NCBI GenBank assembly: GCA_934481345.1 | Contig: CAKSPF010000003.1 | Span: 1 to 64,000, forward strand | Direction: 5' to 3' | Length of the DNA stretch: 64,000 bases | Origin: an uncultured Clostridia bacterium | GTDB taxonomy: Bacteria > Bacillota > Clostridia > UMGS1810 | In this document: piece by piece, positions 59,687 to 64,000 of the stretch | Numbering within the stretch: the first letter of the stretch is position 1 | How the letters are laid out: the number at the start of each line of letters is the position of its first letter | Made by a program: the position numbers and the translations under genes | The notes under the pieces: model-generated | Told to the model about the DNA's origin: nothing | What the model saw: only the letters and a program-made list of their open reading frames with translations | Databases searched by the model: none

Positions 59687-60208
59687 CTAATATCCGAGCG
59701 TACAGAGCTTTATTCCGGCACCGATCTGAAAAAATGCATTAAACGACTCTATAAGATAATCGCCGGCATTGTCACATGTAAGATACGGCGTTACTTCCTT
59801 AACCCACGCTTCAAAAAGATAAATTATAAATTTTTGAAATTCGGTTTTTTCATCATTTGTTCCGACTTCTGCAAGAGCAAATATATTTTCCCACACACTG
59901 CCGTCATAAAGAGCGTCATATTTGAGCGCGGAAAGCTTGTTTTCGCTGTCTGCCCAGGTTGAGGCATACATCATGCCTCCGCCTACCGAATTGGCGCAAA
60001 GAGCAAGATAGTAGCCGGTGGTATTTCCCTTGAAAGTATCTTTAAAGCTGATATCCGAAAGCCACTTCATAACATACTGCCTGCCCATATCCACAAGCTG
60101 AGGAATCATTACAAGTTCCTCGTCCATGTAATCCTTTTCCTGTGATTTTTCGCTCAGTATTTTTAATGTATGATTAAAAAATTCTTTGCTTGTCATTTGT
60201 TTTTCCAC
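59687..60208 (-). CDS. Conserved-looking small protein of unknown function
   Basis: 173 residues. GTG 60208 has GGAG 8 nt upstream; ATG 60196 is the alternative. The protein is largely helical and acidic, without signal peptide, membrane helix or known motif. It has a Gly-rich stretch (NSVGGGMMYASTWAD) and several Trp/Tyr residues. It starts 16 nt after pepD and is probably co-transcribed with pepD and the lipid kinase. Function unknown. Confidence 0.65.
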   Translation of the reverse strand: MEKQMTSKEFFNHTLKILSEKSQEKDYMDEELVMIPQLVDMGRQYVMKWLSDISFKDTFKGNTTGYYLALCANSVGGGMMYASTWADSENKLSALKYDALYDGSVWENIFALAEVGTNDEKTEFQKFIIYLFEAWVKEVTPYLTCDNAGDYLIESFNAFFQIGAGIKLCTLGY

Positions 60209-60224
60209 TGTATCAACTCCAAAT

Positions 60225-61649
60225 CTACTTTATTTCCGCAAGAACGTCTTTCAAAAAATCCCATACTCTGTTTACGGACGAAACAGACACCCTTTCGTTT
60301 ACGGTATGAATATCATACATATCTGGGCCTATGGAAACAGCGTCCAATCCCTTGATTTTGTCTGCAAAAACAGCACATTCCAGCCCTGCATGTATAGCCG
60401 ATACAACAGGCTTTCTGCCGTATTTTCCGTAAAACACACCCGACATTATATCAGCAAGCCTTGAAGAACCGCTGTATTCCCATGCAGGATGCGCTCCCTC
60501 CGAAAATACCGTACTTTGGGCATTTTGTGCTATAACTTTTATTTTGTTTTCAAGCTCTTTCAATTCATCATTACTGCTGCTGCGGAGCGAATGAGTCATT
60601 TCAATCTTATCTGCACCGCTTCGCACCGTGCCGAGGTTTAATGATGTTTTTACCAAACCGTCAATGTAACCGTCCATAGCGATAACGCCATCGGGAACAC
60701 CGTTTATAAACTCAATAATTCTCCGCGAATCATCAATGCATATTGCATTATCATGAAACCACGGCTTAAAACACACCGAAATATTTATAAGCAGATCTTT
60801 TGCAGCTTTTGATTTGATTTTTGAAAAGCTCTCCGCAATCAAGCTCTCGGCTTCTGCCTCCATGCCGTCTGCCAAAACAAATTTCGCCTCGGAATATGCC
60901 GCAATTGCGTTTGACTTGTCACCTCCGCAAATACTCACAAGGTGAATATTCATATTCCCGATAAGAGCATTTAAAACGCTTCCCATTACCTTGTTTGCAT
61001 TCAGTACACCTGTGTTTATCTCGGTACCGGAATGTCCGCCCTTAAAGCCGTCTGCCTTAATTTTGCATAAGCTTCCGGAGCATATTTCTTTTTTGGGTTC
61101 AAAGACTGCATGCACATTAATTCCGCCGGCACAGCTTACTGTAAAAACACCCTCACTGTCCGAATCTATATTTATAAGCATTTTGCCTTTCAGGTCGGAA
61201 ACATCGAGATTTTCCGCTCCTGTCATACCTACCTCTTCATCGGTGGTAAGAACTATTTCAATCGGAGGGTGAACAAGACTCTTGTCCTCCATAAGCGCCA
61301 GCGCATATGCTACAGCGATGCCGTCGTCCGCACCGAGAGTTGTTCCCTCTGCGCTTATGAAATCTCCGCTTTTTATGAGTTTTACGCTTTCTTTTTCAAA
61401 ATCTATATTGCAGCCGGGCACTTTTGCACATACCATGTCAAGATGCCCCTGAATTATCACAGCCGGCGCACCTTCCCTGCCGGGGCTTGCCGGTATCTTC
61501 ACAACCGCATTTCCGCTTTCGTCCATTCTGCAGAAAAGTCCGTTTTTCTCTGCAACCGTGCAGCAGTATTCCGCAAGCTTTTTTGTATTTCCGGAGCCGT
61601 GCGGTATTGCACATATTTTTTCAAAATAATCTATCACCGTGTTAGTCAT
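60225..61649 (-). CDS. Aminoacyl-histidine dipeptidase (M20 family, PepD-like)
   Basis: 474 residues from ATG 61649, with AGGTGAAG overlapping the previous stop; the GTG at 61658 is the alternative. M20 zinc-site segments in order: IQGHLDMVC (His, Asp), LGADDGIAVAYAL (bridging Asp), TTDEEVGMTGAENL (catalytic Glu pair), and late IHAGLECAVF (Glu) and the DIHTVNERV His. Length and internal lid domain match PepD/Xaa-His dipeptidases, which split carnosine-like and other dipeptides in the cytoplasm. Follows the lipid kinase gene with overlap of signals, so one operon. Confidence 0.9.
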   Translation of the reverse strand: MTNTVIDYFEKICAIPHGSGNTKKLAEYCCTVAEKNGLFCRMDESGNAVVKIPASPGREGAPAVIIQGHLDMVCAKVPGCNIDFEKESVKLIKSGDFISAEGTTLGADDGIAVAYALALMEDKSLVHPPIEIVLTTDEEVGMTGAENLDVSDLKGKMLINIDSDSEGVFTVSCAGGINVHAVFEPKKEICSGSLCKIKADGFKGGHSGTEINTGVLNANKVMGSVLNALIGNMNIHLVSICGGDKSNAIAAYSEAKFVLADGMEAEAESLIAESFSKIKSKAAKDLLINISVCFKPWFHDNAICIDDSRRIIEFINGVPDGVIAMDGYIDGLVKTSLNLGTVRSGADKIEMTHSLRSSSNDELKELENKIKVIAQNAQSTVFSEGAHPAWEYSGSSRLADIMSGVFYGKYGRKPVVSAIHAGLECAVFADKIKGLDAVSIGPDMYDIHTVNERVSVSSVNRVWDFLKDVLAEIK

Positions 61650-61658
61650 ACTCTTCAC

Positions 61659-62546
61659 CTACTTTACAAGCATAACTGCCTTATGCAGATTTCTTACCGA
61701 AACATCCTTGCCGCTCTTTTTGTGTTCGCCGTCAAGCGACCAGTCCATTTCTTCGTTAAAATGCATTTTTATGTGCTCGGACTTTATAAATTCAAAAACA
61801 TCATCATCAAAGTTTGATGTCGTCAGTCCTCCGATAATTTTGTTCAAATCATTTATATTTGACGGGTTTTTGACAAGAACCGTTTCAAACAGACCGTCAT
61901 TCATCTTCACAAGCGAGCTGTCAAGCTTTACGATACCGCCCACAGAGGTTGTATTTGTCACGCTGCCGAATATATAATCCCCGGTATAGATTTTCCCGTC
62001 CGCCTCAACCGTGACCTTATACGGTATAATCTTTGTAATATCCTTTATTCCGCCGAATACATATGCCAGATGACCGAATGTATTTTTAATTGACTGCGGT
62101 GTATTGTACGAAACAGATGTAAACATTCCGAATGACGCAATATATGAGAAATAATCGTTTTCATTAAACAAGCCTATATCTACCGAGTGCGGCGTACCTT
62201 TTATTATTTCCGCAGCCGCTTTTTTTATATCTGTCTGCAATCCGAATGTGCTTGCAAAATCGTTTGTGCTTCCCGAAGGCAAATATCCTACGGGAATATC
62301 GGATTTATTTGATTTTAAAAGCCCCGTCACGACCTCGTTGAGGGTGCCGTCGCCGCCGCTGCAAACTATTATATCGGTATCTTCGGGTGCATCCGCAGCA
62401 ATCTGAGAGGCATGGCCGCGCCTGAGCGTTACGCATACCTGAGTGCTGTAGCCTGCTTCATTAAACATCTTGATTACATCAAGCAGTACGGACTGTATTT
62501 TCATTTTTCCCGAAAGCGGATTTACAATTAAAACCATCTTTTTCAT
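61659..62546 (-). CDS. Diacylglycerol/lipid kinase family protein (YegS/DgkB-like)
   Basis: 295 residues from ATG 62546, behind GGGTGG; the earlier in-frame start has no site. DAGK catalytic motif VCSGGDGTLNEVVTG at 61-75 and PVGYLPSGSTNDFA near 83-96, the ATP site of this fold. The C-terminal beta-domain ends with DWSLDGEHKKSG, the usual D-x-DGE segment. It phosphorylates diacylglycerol or a related lipid at the membrane, recycling it for phospholipid or teichoic acid synthesis. Exact substrate unknown. Confidence 0.88.
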   Translation of the reverse strand: MKKMVLIVNPLSGKMKIQSVLLDVIKMFNEAGYSTQVCVTLRRGHASQIAADAPEDTDIIVCSGGDGTLNEVVTGLLKSNKSDIPVGYLPSGSTNDFASTFGLQTDIKKAAAEIIKGTPHSVDIGLFNENDYFSYIASFGMFTSVSYNTPQSIKNTFGHLAYVFGGIKDITKIIPYKVTVEADGKIYTGDYIFGSVTNTTSVGGIVKLDSSLVKMNDGLFETVLVKNPSNINDLNKIIGGLTTSNFDDDVFEFIKSEHIKMHFNEEMDWSLDGEHKKSGKDVSVRNLHKAVMLVK

Positions 62547-62679
62547 ACAAAACCACCCGAATTCAATATACAAACAAATAACTAAATGTTTCCAATGTCA
62601 TTATAACATTTTCAAAAAAAGTTTTCAATATTATTATTACCGAAATTTACAATATTTCTGCAAATCAGCTAAAAAATAA

Positions 62680-62712
62680 GCACCGCCGAGGTTACAATAA
62701 CCTCAGCGGTGC
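62680..62712 (-). terminator. Terminator of gap
   Basis: 15-bp stem with one mismatch (62680-62694, 62698-62712), 3-nt loop. The minus-strand tail is only moderately T-rich. Confidence 0.75.
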
Positions 62713-62742
62713 ATTAAATTATTTACCGAAAATATTTTAAGA

Positions 62743-63756
62743 TTAGTTTAATTCAGCAAAATATTTGATTGTTCTAACCATCTGGCTTGTGTATGAGTTT
62801 TCATTGTCATACCATGAAACAACCTGTACTTCATAGAGGTCGTCCGCAATCTGAGCTACCATTGTCTGTGTAGCGTCAAATAATGAACCGTATCTGATAC
62901 CAACGATATCGGAAGAAACGATAGGATCCTCATTGTATCCGAAGGATTCTGAAGAAGCAGCTTTCATAGCAGCATTGATACCTTCGATTGTGATATCCTT
63001 GCCTTTAACAACAGCTGTAAGAATAGTTGTCGAACCTGTCGGAACCGGAACTCTCTGTGCAGAACCGATAAGCTTGCCGTTGAGCTCAGGGATAACAAGA
63101 CCGATAGCCTTTGCAGCACCTGTAGAGTTAGGAACTATGTTTACAGCGCCTGCTCTTGCTCTTCTGAGATCGCCTTTTCTGTGCGGACCGTCAAGAATCA
63201 TCTGGTCGCCTGTGTAAGCGTGAATTGTAGCCATGATACCGGACTGAATCGGTGCATAGTCGTTAAGAGCCTTGGCCATAGGAGCCAAGCAGTTTGTTGT
63301 GCAGGATGCAGCAGAAATAATTGTATCGTCTTTTGTAAGAGTGTTTTCATTAACGCTGAATACTACTGTCTTGAGGTCTTTTCCTGCCGGAGCGGAAATA
63401 ACAACCTTTTTAGCGCCTGCGTCAATGTGAGCCTGTGATTTTTCTTTTGAGCAATAGAAACCTGTGCACTCGAGAACAACGTCTATACCGAGCTCACCCC
63501 AAGGGCACTCTTTAGCGTCTTTGATTGCATAGATTTTAATTGTCTTGCCGTCAACTGTGATGCTGTCTTCGCCGGCTGTAACGGTGTGACCGTCATATCT
63601 TCCCTGTGATGAATCGTACTTTAAGAGGTGTGCGAGCATTTTAGGATCTGTTAAATCGTTGATTGCAACAACCTCATAACCTTCTGCACCGAACATCTGT
63701 CTGAAAGCCAGACGGCCGATACGGCCAAAACCGTTAATAGCAACTTTTACTGCCAT
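62743..63756 (-). CDS. gap: Glyceraldehyde-3-phosphate dehydrogenase, type I
   Basis: 337 residues from ATG 63756, with AAGGAGG 8 nt upstream; the ATG at 63789 is upstream of that site. NAD fold NGFGRIGRLAFR at 8-19, catalytic Cys152 in SAASCTTNCLAP, then the His-bearing HAYTGDQ strand, PVPTGSTTILTAVV, and the ending WYDNENSYTSQMVRT. Glycolytic enzyme, cytoplasmic. Codon choice is visibly more biased than in the neighbours, as expected for high expression. Single gene with its own promoter and terminator. Confidence 0.97.
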   Translation of the reverse strand: MAVKVAINGFGRIGRLAFRQMFGAEGYEVVAINDLTDPKMLAHLLKYDSSQGRYDGHTVTAGEDSITVDGKTIKIYAIKDAKECPWGELGIDVVLECTGFYCSKEKSQAHIDAGAKKVVISAPAGKDLKTVVFSVNENTLTKDDTIISAASCTTNCLAPMAKALNDYAPIQSGIMATIHAYTGDQMILDGPHRKGDLRRARAGAVNIVPNSTGAAKAIGLVIPELNGKLIGSAQRVPVPTGSTTILTAVVKGKDITIEGINAAMKAASSESFGYNEDPIVSSDIVGIRYGSLFDATQTMVAQIADDLYEVQVVSWYDNENSYTSQMVRTIKYFAELN

Positions 63757-63810
63757 TTTGAATTCCTCCTTAGAATTATATAAATTCATAAAATTTTCTT
63801 CTATAGTTAT

Positions 63811-63839
63811 ATTTTACTATAAAATTTAATATTATGCAA
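63811..63839 (-). promoter_or_regulatory. Promoter of gap
   Basis: Minus-strand TTGCAT (63834-63839), 17-bp spacer, TAAAAT (63811-63816). Confidence 0.6.
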
Positions 63840-63904
63840 TATCTATTGTTAAAAAATTAACATAATTTTAAAAAATTTTTAACCGTTTATATTGTTAATT
63901 TTTA

Positions 63905-64000
63905 CTACTCGGCAATTTTTTTGTAATCCTCGTCGGTAATTATCGTTACTTTTTTCATAGTAATCGGAGTTACAGGCTTGTCATACGAATCGGTAGGCAC
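63905..64000 (-). CDS. C-terminal end of a protein, possibly cyclophilin-type PPIase
   Basis: 31 codons from the right edge to TAG 63905. The tail, with DKPVTPITMKKVTI and an acidic end, resembles the last strand of cyclophilin-type peptidyl-prolyl isomerases. Too short for a firm call. Confidence 0.4.
   Translation of the reverse strand: MPTDSYDKPVTPITMKKVTIITDEDYKKIAE

Overview
The window looks like chromosome of an anaerobic, gut-type Clostridia member (Firmicutes). The signs are several secreted proteins ending or beginning with S-layer homology (SLH) repeats, BspA-type leucine-rich repeats, InlB/MBG-type surface modules, consensus TTGACA-N17-TATAAT promoters, strong GGAGG ribosome sites, a metQNI transporter and a DUF6472-like Cys protein. 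No phage, insertion sequence, CRISPR array or rRNA was seen. The genus cannot be fixed from the sequence.

Layout. 1-9592 (minus): one uninterrupted frame of at least 3197 codons, a giant secreted surface protein whose SLH anchor starts at the left edge. 10090-10368: an internally deleted methyltransferase remnant. 10441-14043 (minus): two BspA-type LRR proteins, one with SLH repeats. 14219-22535 (plus): a double-HTH regulator, a 1745-residue LRR/Ig surface protein and a small SLH protein. 22632-26959 (minus): a LuxR/MalT-type (LAL) regulator followed by an SLH surface protein that is broken by a frame-changing junction; its tail is almost identical to the tail of the giant gene. 27107-29340 (minus): SIS isomerase, ROK kinase and transaldolase-like aldolase operon beside a divergent AraC regulator. 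30433-34934: NhaC antiporter, GGDEF/PAS protein and two AraC regulators. 35071-40425 (minus): LacI, dehydrogenase, TIM-barrel isomerase, GH57-like enzyme and radical SAM protein. 40560-46223: an E2-like protein, a lipoprotein, and tRNA-modification genes (tcdA, mnmA, ttcA-like). 46463-49577: tRNA-Asp and a 934-residue SLH protein. 49704-54333: M18 aminopeptidase, tRNA-Met and a GH2 beta-galactosidase. 54402-58389 (minus): metQNI behind a leader, then cysK. 58508-64000 (minus): two unknown proteins, pepD-like dipeptidase, lipid kinase, gap and the end of a probable cyclophilin.

Two regulatory arrangements stand out. First, metQNI is preceded by its own promoter, a 24-codon leader peptide with six Met codons in its first eleven, and a Rho-independent terminator. 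This is the layout of ribosome-mediated attenuation, which is unexpected for methionine genes in Firmicutes, where S-box and T-box control is usual. Second, the LAL regulator and the giant surface protein are driven by promoters of identical design: an 18-bp palindrome overlapping an ATGACA -35 box, then 17 bp, then TATAAT or TATACT. This suggests an autoregulated surface-protein regulon. Together with the damaged and repeated surface genes, the left 27 kb reads as a fast-changing cell-surface locus; the right half is mostly housekeeping and sugar metabolism.
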